From positions 1-35,473 of the forward strand of contig NAVB01000596.1 in NCBI GenBank assembly GCA_002179805.1: a DNA stretch of 35,473 bases, read 5' to 3'. Numbering within the stretch: position 1 is the stretch's first letter; every line of letters starts with the position of its first letter. The notes below the pieces were generated by a model, which ran no database searches, was not told the DNA's origin, and saw only the letters and a program-made list of their open reading frames with translations. Of this stretch, positions 11,128 through 20,096 are shown piece after piece. The translations under genes were made by a program, and so were the position numbers. This stretch comes from Acanthamoeba lenticulata (taxonomy: Eukaryota > Discosea > Longamoebia > Acanthamoebidae).

Positions 11128-11883
11128 ATGGACTGGACGGAAGAAGAGGAGCTTTGGGAAGAGAACAGCGGCGAAGAAGAGGACTCCTACTATGATGACG
11201 GTGATTTCGCGGTGTCAGGGACACGCGCCAATGGCCCGCGAAGGCGACACCGCAACAAGGGAGCAAAGGGGACAACGACCACTTCACCATCTCGGAGCTG
11301 GCCAGTTGCACCCCCTAAACAGGCCGACCTAGTCAGTGCCTTGACGACTTGGCGTGCCAACTCGCGGCAGTTGAGCGCCGTCTGCCCCAAGGACTGCCAA
11401 GGGGTGCTCGGGCTTGTGTTGGCCCACCTGCTGCAGCGCTACGCCAAATGCTTCCCTGCCTCCGCTCAAGCACCTCTCTCCACGAAGTTGAAAGCATACG
11501 TCCCCGCTGGTGCAGTGGACCTGGTCTTCAGCCACAGTGGCCACGAGATCCAGTGCCAACCATGCAGTGGGCGGATTGAGTTTGCAATGCCCACCATCAA
11601 GAAAGAGTTTTATGATGGTGCCAGGTCACGCTACTTGCTAGAAAATGACTACATGCCCCAGGTGAGTCGCATCCAACAAACCTTGATAGAACAAGTTCTG
11701 AGCGTTCTTATTGTGCTTGCTCCTGTGCAGGTATGCCATACCAAAGAAGATGCTCTTATCTGGTTTCTGCTCCATGAGTTCTGCCACCTGTTCAAAGGCT
11801 TTGAACGACATGACCACACCTTCTTCCAACAAGTGTTGCAGTTCGCAAAGGAAAACCCTTACCTGTTTGTTTCACAATCCTGA
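11128..11883 (+). CDS. Putative HExxH zinc metallopeptidase-like protein, 228 aa
   Basis: Two exons, 11128-11661 and 11731-11883, are separated by a 69 bp intron with a consensus donor (GTGAGT). The N-terminal 70 residues are acidic then basic (DWTEEEELWEENSGEEEDSY, RRRHRNKG), probably disordered. The C-terminal domain carries TKEDALIWFLLHEFCHLFKG followed by FERHDHTFFQQVLQF. HEFCH (193-197), with H205 or H207 nearby, fits a SprT/WLM-like zincin helix pair, where the third metal ligand follows the HExxH helix closely. A CQPC pair lies upstream (QCQPCSGRIEF). I do not recognise a specific family; a SprT-like or minigluzincin peptidase is the best guess. Sequence before the zincin motif (RIEFAMPTIKKEFYDGARS) may form the substrate-facing strands. 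Transcription would run the same way as the Rpt1 gene 198 bp upstream. Confidence 0.7.
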   Translation: MDWTEEEELWEENSGEEEDSYYDDGDFAVSGTRANGPRRRHRNKGAKGTTTTSPSRSWPVAPPKQADLVSALTTWRANSRQLSAVCPKDCQGVLGLVLAHLLQRYAKCFPASAQAPLSTKLKAYVPAGAVDLVFSHSGHEIQCQPCSGRIEFAMPTIKKEFYDGARSRYLLENDYMPQVSRIQQTLIEQVLSVLIVLAPVQVCHTKEDALIWFLLHEFCHLFKGFERHDHTFFQQVLQFAKENPYLFVSQS

Positions 11884-12099
11884 CTTGTGCTGATGTTGGC
11901 TAATCAATAATACATTACATGCCTGTTTGATGGCACTATTTACAGACATGAGGTCCTCCACATCGTCGCGCTTGAACATGGCTTCGGGCAGGGCCGGGAT
12001 CGGGATCTCCCACTCGGCGCCGACGCAGAGCATGACGTCGGGCAGGGTGACGCCCACCAGCGCAAAGTCGCGGCCGACGAGGTCGCGCTCGAGGTGGTC
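11872..12099 (-). pseudogene. Orphan terminal exon fragment of an unidentified gene
   Basis: On the minus strand an acceptor-like CGCCAGCAG is followed by an open frame starting DHLERDLVGRDFALVGVTLP, running through VMLCVGAEWEIPIPALPEAM and ending at TGA 11874-11872. From about 12099 to 11945 almost every codon ends in G or C, as in the real exons here, but no upstream exon fits: a tRNA gene begins at 12150. The GC-rich block is bounded by a 9-bp direct repeat, ACAGACATG, at 11942-11950 and 12138-12146. The last stretch overlaps the 3' end of the HExxH gene on the other strand and is probably not original coding. I read it as a copied or truncated exon beside a tRNA; I do not recognise the parent gene. 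Confidence 0.45.
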
Positions 12100-12146
12100 C
12101 TGCTGGCGAGAAGCCAAACATAGGACTTTTGCCCTTCACAGACATG
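11942..12146. mobile_element. GC-rich insert bounded by 9-bp direct repeats next to tRNA-Ser
   Basis: ACAGACATG occurs at 11942-11950 and again at 12138-12146. Between them is a GC-rich block carrying the orphan exon, while the DNA on both sides is more AT-rich. The right repeat ends 3 bp before the 5' end of the tRNA-Ser(AGA). The arrangement looks like a target-site duplication from an insertion upstream of a Pol III gene, but a 9-bp match could also be chance. No transposase, poly-A tail or terminal inverted repeat is visible. Confidence 0.3.
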
Positions 12147-12149
12147 GAA

Positions 12150-12231
12150 GACGACGTGGCCGAGTGGTTAAGGCGGTAGACTAGAAATCTACTGGGGTCT
12201 CCCCGCGCAGGTTCAAATCCTGCCGTCGTCG
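12150..12231 (+). tRNA. tRNA-Ser (anticodon AGA)
   Basis: This is a class II cloverleaf of 82 nt. Acceptor stem GACGACG pairs with CGTCGTC (12224-12230) with discriminator G12231. The A box is TGGCCGAGTGG and the B box GGTTCAAATCC. The anticodon stem GTAGA/TCTAC encloses the AGA anticodon, and there is a long variable arm (TGGGGTCTCCCCG). A T-run (ATTTTT) follows directly as a Pol III terminator. CCA is not encoded, as expected for a nuclear gene. Confidence 0.96.
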
Positions 12232-13324
12232 ATTTTTATACCCAATTTTCCAAAAAATAAAAGAATCAACTGCACCTTTTCGATAATGCAACTATTATTA
12301 TGCAAAACGCTAATATTTTGTTGTGGGAGCTACAACAAAAGGGAAAAATAAATCTCAATCGGCTTGCGCGGGTGAAAACAGGCACATCTACCAGCAGCGT
12401 GGGAAAAACAAAGCTCCCCGGGCAGGGTTCGAACCTGCGACCTCACGGTTAACAGCCGTGCGCTCTACCAACTAAGCTACCGAGGATTTCTGCATAGTTG
12501 CATATGCGGTCGGCCGTGTGGTGCACGAAATGTTGCTTGTCAGGTTTAAATGGAGTTGAAAAGTTCAAACGCTTTAAAAAACTAAGTTCATATGGTAAAA
12601 TATTGCATTTATATTGGTTTTTTTATTTGACCCATAAATTTATGCCAAAGTAATACTATTATGATTATGATTATGATGAAATTGTCCACAATATATATTT
12701 TTTCTTATATTTTATATTGTATTTTTTTAAACTTTTATGAAAATTGGGTGTAATAATATAAATTTGTCTATAAAGTAAATTTTGTGTTAATCTGGTAAAA
12801 TGGCAATTATGATAAAGCCAATGTTGGCCCCAAAAATGAAATTATAACTTAAAAAAAAATAGTTGTGGTAAATTTTTTGTTTTTTAGGGTGATTTGGTAG
12901 CAAGTCATATCTATTATTTTTTTTACTTGGGTTGTTTGGTTTTTTTTTCTTTTGTTGTCTTTACCTTTATTTTTGTTATCCTTATTTAACAAGCCAAAAT
13001 CATTTTTGTTGTTTTTATCTTGATTTTTTGCGTTTTTTCTGTAAAATTCAAAAAATCTCATCTTTTAAATGAATTTTGGTCGTGTTTTTGGCTATTTGGG
13101 TGGGCAAGATTTTTCATAAAGGGTAAAACTGATTTTAGGTTTTTAATATGAAAAAAGTTATTATTCAGAGGAAATACAAAACCCAACTACAAATGCATTA
13201 ATGCAAATAGTTCAAGCTAGTTGTGGTCAACATCAATATTATTTGATTATCATTATTGTAATATATTTAACCATACAACTTTTGCATTGTTTCAATGGCA
13301 AAAAGCAGAAGTCGCAGAAAAAAT
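12232..13324. other. AT-rich island between the inverted tRNA-Ser genes
   Basis: About 1.1 kb rich in A/T, full of A and T runs, in sharp contrast to the GC-rich exons on either side. It holds the tRNA-Asn gene near its left end and a short (ATTATG)n repeat at about 12656-12677. The open frames inside (for example about 12849-13061, minus) are A/T-driven lysine/asparagine runs without codon bias, and I do not call them genes. Beyond the tRNA I see no coding sequence. Confidence 0.75.
12414..12486 (-). tRNA. tRNA-Asn (anticodon GTT)
   Basis: The 73-nt cloverleaf reads on the minus strand from 12486. The acceptor stem TCCTCGG pairs with CCGGGGA (one G-T pair), discriminator G. The D arm is TAGCTTAGTTGGTAGAGC, the anticodon loop CTGTTAA (anticodon GTT) closes a CACGG/CCGTG stem, and the T arm is GCAGG-TTCGAAC-CCTGC. 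A T5 run follows on the minus strand (12402-12412 region) as terminator. Confidence 0.95.
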
Positions 13325-13406
13325 CGACAACGGCAGGATTTGAACCTGCGCGGGGAGACCCCAGTAGATTTCGAGTCTACCGCCTTAACCACTCGGCCAC
13401 GTTGTC
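13325..13406 (-). tRNA. tRNA-Ser (anticodon CGA)
   Basis: This 82-nt class II tRNA on the minus strand is nearly the same molecule as the tRNA-Ser at 12150-12231. I count three differences: the first anticodon base (A to C, giving CGA, which reads UCG) and one acceptor-stem pair changed on both sides (G-C to A-T, GACAACG with CGTTGTC). A and B boxes, the long variable arm and the T-run terminator (ATTTTTT beyond 13325) are intact. Confidence 0.96.
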
Positions 13407-13468
13407 TCTCTACCCATTGCATGAAACTTTCCTTAATGTAAATATTTCAGTTTGTATACAAAAAGCAT

Positions 13469-13549
13469 TCCGGCTGCCCGGACTCGATAGATAACGACCG
13501 AGGGTAATCACACTACAGTCTACCGCGCTACCAACTGCGCCACAGCCGG
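13469..13549 (-). pseudogene. Degenerate tRNA-Tyr-like gene (GTA)
   Basis: On the minus strand CCGGCTG (from 13549) pairs with CAGCCGG, followed by discriminator A. C1-G72 and A73 are tyrosine identity features. An intact D arm (GCGCAGTTGGTAGCGC) leads to CTGTAGT, placing GTA as anticodon. After this the usual 3' anticodon stem, variable loop and 5' strand of the T stem cannot be found; only TCGAGTCCGGG of the T arm remains. Eukaryotic tRNA-Tyr genes carry an intron at this site, but removing one does not restore a T stem, so a decayed or rearranged copy is more likely. Confidence 0.5.
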
Positions 13550-13855
13550 TTATCGCCTGCTCGGTTGCGGGGTCCACAGAATCGTCTTGTGCATAGTTGC
13601 CATTCTTCAGAAGCCAGGAATTCAAAGCTTTTCCTTAATACAAAATTCTGGTTCATATTCGTGCAGATGGGTTGCGAAGTGACCGGATTCGTGGATATGA
13701 AAGTGTGAGCGTGACCGAAGCTGCCGCCTCACTTCATCATCAACCAGCGACGTTTCTACAGGTTCCCACATGACCTACGAGGAGAAACGTAGGCCTTCGT
13801 ACACCTTTTCACTTGTCTTCTTATCCAACGTTGCTGCCTGACCACCCACTCACAC
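13550..13855. other. Intergenic, no gene seen
   Basis: Moderate-GC sequence between the tRNA-like locus and the doubtful coding block. There is no frame with the strong G/C third-position bias of the real exons, and no cloverleaf or repeat that I can recognise. Confidence 0.5.
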
Positions 13856-14461
13856 ATGGCCTCCTCCTCTGAACCGGCCTTTCTCTCCTCTGCTTTGACT
13901 GCGCTCTACCGGTCTTCGGTCATCTTCGCAGCAGCGGCTTCATCTCCTCCTCTGTCCTTCTTTGAGCCCCTGGTGCAGTCTACTTATCTCTCGGCTGGCG
14001 TAGGCTTCCGGCGCCCCGCAAGAAGGAGAGCGACCGCAACTCGCCCAAAATCTTTCTTCAAGCGAACACCTCGCCGCCTCCCCCGCCGGCCCTGTACTCG
14101 CCATCCAACATTGCTCGTTGACCTTGGCAGGCGATGCCTGCTCTGTGACCTTGCATCCTAGAGACCCCGATGGCCGACGGTGCTCAACTTGTGAAGTAGC
14201 AAGCCAGCCCCACCTTCGGCCACGCCTTATTATTGCCTCAGTCCAGGTGGAGCTCCTCCGAGACGACCATGGGGATGCCACCCCTCCTTCTCCCTTGCCG
14301 GCGCCACTCGAAGCCAGTGACTTCAGCGACGCCCGTACTCCTCTCTTCTCCTCTCTTCGGAGCACCAGCCACTTTTGCGGAGACCGTGTGCATCCTTGGA
14401 TGAAAATGAAACAAGACCACACCCCACACATCTACCCACAAAAAGGCTCGAAGAGGAGTTA
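13856..14461 (+). pseudogene. Doubtful or decayed coding block, weakly filamin-repeat-like
   Basis: An ATG at 13856 opens MASSSEPAFLSSALTALYRS. A GTGCAG...GCGTAG segment at about 13973-14003 could be a very short intron (about 31 bp) leading to a long open frame that reads EHLAASPAGPVLAIQHCS, then LTLAGDACSVTLHPRDPDGR, and ends at TAG 14459-14461. The AGDACSVTLHPRDPDGRRC stretch faintly resembles the AG-x-FTV-RD-x-GN strand pair of filamin/immunoglobulin repeats. Third-position bias is weaker than in confirmed exons, and other frames on both strands are also open. It may be a genuine short gene with unusual splicing or a decaying fragment; I cannot decide from sequence. Confidence 0.28.
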
Positions 14462-14666
14462 GCGTGGCTTCACTGATTTGGGGAGTTGCACAGCGCCCGC
14501 CAAAAAGGACAAGACAAGATGAACACCAATGAAGATGCTTCTGGTGTGCTCCGGTTGCACATTTGGGTTACCCAGCAAGAAGCGGGAACAGAACCTTTGG
14601 CCGTGTGTAGCTGTTTCTTTTTGTTTTGGGCAGAAGTTTGCTCTTATGTGCGAATTCGGGGTTGTT

Positions 14667-16618
14667 TTACACGTTTGCGGCCAGGACAGTTCCGGCCCTG
14701 ATCTTTCTGTCCAAAGACTTGCGTTGGCGTTTGGCTAACACGTAGTAGGCGAGGAGGCCGCCAGCAATCACAGCAACCACGATCACGACGGCCACTGGGA
14801 TGGCCACTGCTGTTGCCACTACCAAGGCCGTGTTGTCACTGCTCCCACCAACGCCTTCACCGCCTGACTCGGCGCCCAGGAGCACGCCCAAGCCGATGCT
14901 CGGATCATATTGCAGGTCCGTGGAGAAGACGGGGAAGGTGAGGACCAGCTCGTAGAAGGTCTCCACCGAGCGGGCCAGGGCCTCGCCCTCCACGACTTGG
15001 ATGCCGTGACGGATCGGGAGCACCTCGCCATCGACGACGGCCACGTCGAACAGCTCAACCAGCGCGACGGCCGAGGCAGACGAAGACGAGGCCAGGGTAA
15101 GGTAGTAGGTCGTCATGTTGGCCTTGGGAGTGTTGGGCGCTGAGGCGATGACCGCCAGCCTCTGGCCAGAAGAGGCGTCGAGGCCGCTCGGGGAGCCAGA
15201 CATGTCCGAGAGGCGGTAGCGCAGGGTGATGCCGTCCGGCCGGTCCTCGATGCGACGGCCGGCCGACGACGTGGTGGTGAAGTTGACCGACCACTTGATC
15301 GACCCCGCGCGCACGCTGTACTCGACCCCAGAGAAGCTGCCGGACGTCTGGTTGGCGTAGAAATCAAACGTTTGGGTGGCGTTGACACTCGAGCCCAGCT
15401 CTGCCGTGTAGGACTTGCCGGTCTCCGAGTCGCCGCTGGCCATCCACGTGACGTCTGCGCGAGAAAGGTGATGATTAACAAGAGCAATGACCACGGCTAC
15501 GCGGGCGGGGCTTTGTTACCCGAGAGCGAGGCGTTGCCCACAAGGACTTCGTTGAGGCTCGACTGGACCGCCACGGTGGCCGCGCCCTGCGAGGCGGAGA
15601 TGGCTACAGCAGGCGCGCTGGCGTCCGCCAGGAAGCTGACGCTCACATTGTTGGAGATGGTCGAGACGTCGGGCGCCTCGGTGGTGTAGCGGCCGCAGGT
15701 GAACTGGTCTCCAGAGGACAGCTGGGCAAAGGCGAGGCCCGTCGGCAGGACCAGCGCCCCGTTGGAGGTGTTGCCCCAGCAGCGAGCCGTGCCGTTGGAT
15801 GTCAGCCCGCAGGTGTGGTGCCAGCCGCAGGTGAGCGACTCAAACGCCACGTCGGCGGGCGCTTGTGTCTGGCCCGCGCTGTTCTCGCCCCAGCAGCTGG
15901 CCGTTCCATTGGCCGCGTTGAGGCCGCACGTGTAGCTCTCGCCGCTGCACAGCTGCTTGAGCTGCGCGCCGGCCGGGACGTTCAACTCGCCCGAGTCTCG
16001 GCGGCCCCAGCAAAGGACCGAGCCGTTGGCCCGGACGGCGCACGCGTGGTAGACGCCCGTCGTGACCTGCACAAAGTCGTTCCCGGCGGGCGCCTTAGAT
16101 ACACGGCCGTAGTCGTCGTTGCCCCAGCACGACAGCGGGCCGGCCTCGTTCCCTCCGCCTCCGATGGCCAGCACGCCGCAGCCAAAGACTGTGCGGAACG
16201 AGATCCGGAGAAAGGTCACGTCGGTCGGGGCCGTGCCGGTTTGGTTGTAGTCGTTGGCGCCGTAGCAGCGGAGCGTGCTGTTTGCCCGCAGGAGGCCGCA
16301 GGTGGCGAACCAGCCCGAAGCCAGCTGGCGCCACTCGAGGCCCGTCGCGGCGATGTTTTGGGCGCCGTTGGTTGTGCTGCCCCAGCAGATCGCCTGGTCG
16401 TTGGTATCCCGCGCGCAGGTGTGCTGCGCACCGGCGGCCACCTCGACAAAGCTGAGGCCCACGGGCGGATTGCCGCGCACCCACGAGCCCCAGCACATGA
16501 CGGGCAGTTCCGATGTCCCCGACGACGGCGCGGCGTCGACCCGGTCAAAGACGAGGTTGCCCCACATGATCCCGATCACGAAAGCCATCATCAAGAGGCT
16601 CGCCCGCCTGGCCCGCAT
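14667..16618 (-). CDS. Type I membrane protein with cysteine-rich RCC1-like propeller repeats, 628 aa
   Basis: Two exons, 16618-15520 and 15454-14667, with a 64 bp intron in phase 1. A signal peptide or anchor (residues 8-30, LLMMAFVIGIMWGNLVF) leads to seven RCC1/BLIP-II-like units. Each carries a C-[WY]-G strand (MCWGSW, AICWGSTTNG, RCYGANDYN, SCWGNDDYG, LCWGRRDSG, SCWGENSAG, RCWGNTSNG) alternating with HTC- or YTCG-type cysteines (HTCARD, ATCGLL, HACAVR, YTCGLN, HTCGLT, FTCGRY), so disulfides between blades are likely. A beta-rich ectodomain of about 250 residues with several N-x-S/T sites follows. Then come a glycine-rich stalk, a transmembrane helix (ALVVATAVAIPVAVVIVVAV) and a basic cytosolic tail (KRQRKSLDRK). 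This suggests a surface receptor or adhesion protein; no ligand can be inferred. It is divergent from the O-fucosyltransferase-like gene. Confidence 0.88.
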
Positions 16619-16988
16619 ATTAGGGAATGCCTGTGGCGATGATCAAAACAAGCAGTTCAGCCTCGACCTTCTTCGTTATCTCCGCAATGATGCGTGTGCA
16701 AAAGCAGCGTTCAAAAGACGAAACGGACAAGAGCATAAGACGTACCTGGCGGTGTAGCTCCACCAGCATCTTCTTCAAGCGGTGGAAATGATGAAGCACC
16801 CCAGCGACCCTTAATTCCCAGCGTTGGCCTACTCAATAGGTACAACAGAGATCCGATTGAACAGCTTTTCCCCGCCGGGCCGGAGCATTTAAACCGCCGT
16901 CGAAAACTCCAGAGCTCAGGTGATTTTTCGGCCGAGCTTTTTTTTGGCAAGCGCTTCCAAATCAGTACCTTCTTTGGCTATTTGCCAA
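16619..16988. promoter_or_regulatory. Divergent promoter region
   Basis: 370 bp separate the start codons of the RCC1-like membrane protein (minus) and the O-fucosyltransferase-like gene (plus), so both 5' regions lie here. A TTTAAA element at about 16888-16893 and a T8 run at about 16938-16945 are the only notable motifs. No coding signal is seen. Confidence 0.4.
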
Positions 16989-18451
16989 ATGCGCCAACGC
17001 CACACTAGCGGCAGACGGAGCATGCCAACAGCTCAACCTCTCTACCAGTACTTGATTCAAGTGGTATGCCTGGTCGTCGTCGTCGTTTGCTTCTGCTATC
17101 TCTGGATTGCTACCTATGAACAGTGCGACAGCAGAGGCTTTGATTTGCATTCTATTCCTTCGCCGGCTTTCCGGGTAAGGGCTCTTCCTTCCTTCCCTAT
17201 CCACTCCAGCCCGACGCCTTCCCCCTCCTCTTCCAACTCTCGCACTCCCGAGCCCACGACCAGCCCTTCTCCCACCCCTTCCGAGTCCAGCCTCCCATCC
17301 ATCTCCTCTTCGCCCAGTCCGCTGGTCATGCCTGAGCACAAACTGCTCCTCTATTGCGGCGGCGGTAAGGGCCGATTCTCGAACCAGGTGCTCCCTGAAG
17401 CTCCCACTTTGTGGTCATTGTTGTGGCAAATAAGTCTGCTGACGCTTGGGCTCTCTCCTCCAGGCGTTCCTCACTCTGAAAATGATGTGGCTAGCCCGAA
17501 AGACCAACCGCACGATCGTGTTTTCGCCCATCTACGAGGTCTTCCCGACCTCGGTCTTCGACCCCGACGCCATCAAAGCCTATCTTGCTCCTTCTGGAGG
17601 CTTCCTGATGCCCACTGACTTGCCGTGCTCAAACGTGACACAAGTCCACGTCTCTCAGTTCATAGAGCAGGAAAAGGCGCGCACAAAGCAAGGCTCAGAA
17701 AAATGCTCTGATGTTTGTCGATATCAGGGCACCAACACCACCGTTGCCTTCCACAGAGACCCGGTCAAGGAGCTGAGTGAGCTCCACCTGATGGCGATCT
17801 CCTACGCCGCCACGATCCTCTATCCTGTTCCCGCCGCCGAGTTTCCCGTCCTGCCCTACCACCCTGATACGCGCCGAATGGCCGACACCGTGTGGAAGGA
17901 CATACTGCCTTCCCCTGGCAAGACGCTGTGCGCTCACGTGCGACGCGAAGACATGGTCGGGCGACAAGCAACTATCAAAGAGGTGGTCAAGCTCATCCTT
18001 CGGGCTGTGGAGCAAAATGACGTGAAGCGAGTGTTTGTGTGCCACAATGCCGACGACACAGAGCTTGCGTACATGCGAGATCGCCTGCCCGAGGGCACAC
18101 AGTTTGGCTGCGATCCAGAGCGATGGCCTGGGTGCGGTGAAGATCCAGGAGGATGGCAGAGGATCAGCGTGGAACAGGCCATATGTTCACAAGCGGACTA
18201 CTTCCTGGGCTCCCACCACTCAACTTTTACCGGTATCCTCCATCATGTTCATCTTCGCCTGCAACAAAGGGTAAACTGTTGTTTGTCGTTGGCTAACACA
18301 TGGGTGTTAAGGCCTCATTGCCGCTCAAAGGATCAAGATTCTTGGGAAGTCACCAAAAAGCGCTGGTCTTCTGGGCCCGGACAAAAAACCAGACAAGAAG
18401 CCGTACCACTACTTGGCCTTTCACGCTTACCGCAATGGCCGATACTTGTGA
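16989..18451 (+). CDS. Type II membrane O-fucosyltransferase-like glycosyltransferase, 435 aa
   Basis: Three exons: 16989-17387, 17464-18232 and 18312-18451. A short cytosolic tail and one hydrophobic anchor (about 21-41, YLIQVVCLVVVVVCFCYLWI) precede a Ser/Pro-rich stem (about 60-115), the usual Golgi/ER type II plan. The catalytic part starts LLLYCGGGKGRFSNQAFLTL, matching the GG-x-x-NQ motif of GDP-fucose O-fucosyltransferases. It continues with CAHVRREDM (about 287-295, the H-x-R-R/GD motif for GDP-fucose), FVCHNADDTELAYMRDRL, and the conserved VEQAICSQADYFLGSHHSTF near the end. Exon 3 restores a convincing C-terminus (LIAAQRIKILGKS...YLAFHAYRNGRYL). Reading through the last intron instead gives a basic, low-quality tail. 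The protein substrate is unknown. It is convergent with the F-box/RCC1 gene, with 62 bp between stop codons. Confidence 0.85.
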
Positions 18452-18513
18452 AAGGATCAACAATTTTTTCCTTGTCCTTCAGAAAAAAAAAAATAAAAAT
18501 CAAAAGAAATCGG

Positions 18514-20001
18514 TCAGGTGAACAGCACGGTGGTCTGCCGGAAGGCCGCGATTCGAGCGATGGGGAGCCGCGCCAGAGCCGGCCCGGCATCGAGCAGGAC
18601 TGGCAACAGATACCGCTTGCTCTTGCTGCCCTCCTGCCCCTTGCTCGTGCCACTCTGCTGCTGCTTATCCTCCTCGGCCTCTGGCCTCTTCTCGCCGCCG
18701 GCAGCTTGCTCGACGGTCGTCACAGCGCCCTGCCCTGAGACGACGCCGAGCCGGCCGAGCTGGCCCATGTTGGCCCGGCCGAACCCGTAGAGGCTGCCGT
18801 CGTCGGTCAGCGCGACGCTGTGGTCCTCGCCTGCGGCGATCTGCTCGACGCGCACGCCGGCGGCGGCGAGGGCCTCGACCCGCTTGGGGAGGCAGTGGTT
18901 GGCGCGGTCGCCGTGGCCCAGCTGGCCGGCCTTGCCCAAGCCCCAGGACCATACCTCGCCGCCGGCAGAGAGGGCCAGGCTGTGGTAGTCGCCCGCGGCG
19001 ATGGCCACAATGCGCACGCCACGCAGGGCCTCGACGGCGCGCGGCGTCGAGGCGGCCTGCTGGAGCTCGCCGTGGCCCAGCTCGCCGTACTTGCAGCCGC
19101 CAAACGAGAAAACGGTGCCGTCGGCGGCCAGCGCGAGGTTGTGATCGTAGAAGCCCGCGGCGATGGCGACGACGACGACGCGCCCGCCGGCGCGCAAGCC
19201 GCCGGCGTCGAGCAGGCGCGGCACGGGCTGGTCCTCCTCGTCGCCGTGGCCCAGCCCGCCCCCGTAGCCCTCGCCAAAGGTGAACATGCGACCGTCGGCC
19301 GTGAGGACCAGGTTGGTCGAGTAGCCAACGGCCACGTCGACGACCCGCTCGCGCTGGAGCGCGTCGAGCCGCCGCGGCGCGGCGTTGATCATCGAACGCT
19401 CGCCGCCGGTGCCCAGCTGGCAGCACTCGTTAGTGCCAAAGGCGTAGACCTCGCCGCTGGAAAGAAGCGCCACCGTGTGGTGCGGCCCGAGCGCCACCTT
19501 GGCCACGGCCCGGCCGGCGGCACCGGCCACCGCCCGCGGGTGCTCCACGTAGTGGCCGCTCTTTTCCATTTCGGCAAAGTTGGCGGCCTGGACCGGGTCG
19601 GCCGGCTCGCCCAGTCGCCCGTAATGGGCGTAGCCCCAGGTCTGCAGCTCGCGCGCCGCATCGCGGGTGACGAGCGCCATGTGCGCGTCGCTCAGAGCCA
19701 CCGAGGCCGCGCGCACGCCGGCGGGCAGGAGGGATTTGACCGTGGGCGACGATGCCCGGCCGAGCTTGTTGCCAACGTAAAAGGCCGAACCCGCAAACAG
19801 GATGCGTTCCATGGCCGGATCGGCCACCAGACGCCGCCACGACCTGAAAAGGGAGAGTTGTCAGCCTTCGCAAAAGCGACTAAAGAACGAAGGCGAAGGG
19901 GGGATGAACCGAGAGACGCCAGCAAGGAGCGGAAGGTCTCGAAAGGTAAAACCGCCAAGGTCAAATACGATGCCCATCAGTTCTTTTGGTAGCTCGTCCA
20001 T
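18514..20001 (-). CDS. F-box protein with RCC1 beta-propeller repeats, 473 aa
   Basis: Exon 1 (20001-19910) and exon 2 (19843-18514) join in phase 2. The N-terminus MDELPKELMGIVFDLGGF, with RDLPLLAGVSRSWRRLVADP across the junction, is a short F-box-like helix set, which would bind Skp1 in an SCF ubiquitin ligase. About six RCC1 repeats follow with the typical W/FG-x-x-x-x-GQLG cores: WGYAHYGRLG, FGTNECCQLGTG, FGEGYGGGLGHGDEEDQ, FGGCKYGELGHGELQQ, WGLGKAGQLGHGDRANH and FGRANMGQLG. They alternate with AAG-x-x-HSLAL strands (IAAGDYHSLALSAGGEVW). A Glu/Gln/Lys-rich insert (about residues 410-440) interrupts the last blade before the closing LPVLLDAGPALARL segment. The propeller probably presents substrate or GTPase partners; neither is identifiable. 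The coding sequence is extremely GC-rich, with long open shadows in other frames. Confidence 0.85.
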
Positions 20002-20096
20002 CTTGATCTTTGTGCACAAACGTACCAACATAGGTTGAGAGGGTCGCCAGTCTCCGCCGAGCAACCAAAATTAAACTCAAAAGTCCGGCTGGGGAG

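Noticed and set aside
12849..13061. Lys/Asn-rich minus-strand frame in the AT-rich island
   Set aside because: It arises from T runs; it has no codon bias like the local genes and no recognisable feature.
15815..16642. Plus-strand frame opposite the RCC1-like membrane protein
   Set aside because: It is an antisense shadow; the minus strand has signal peptide, repeated CWG motifs and a transmembrane helix.
18820..19992. Long plus-strand open frame opposite the F-box/RCC1 gene
   Set aside because: It is the antisense shadow of a very GC-rich coding exon. Its translation is Gly/Ala/Arg/Val-rich without any motif, while the minus strand gives six clean RCC1 repeats.
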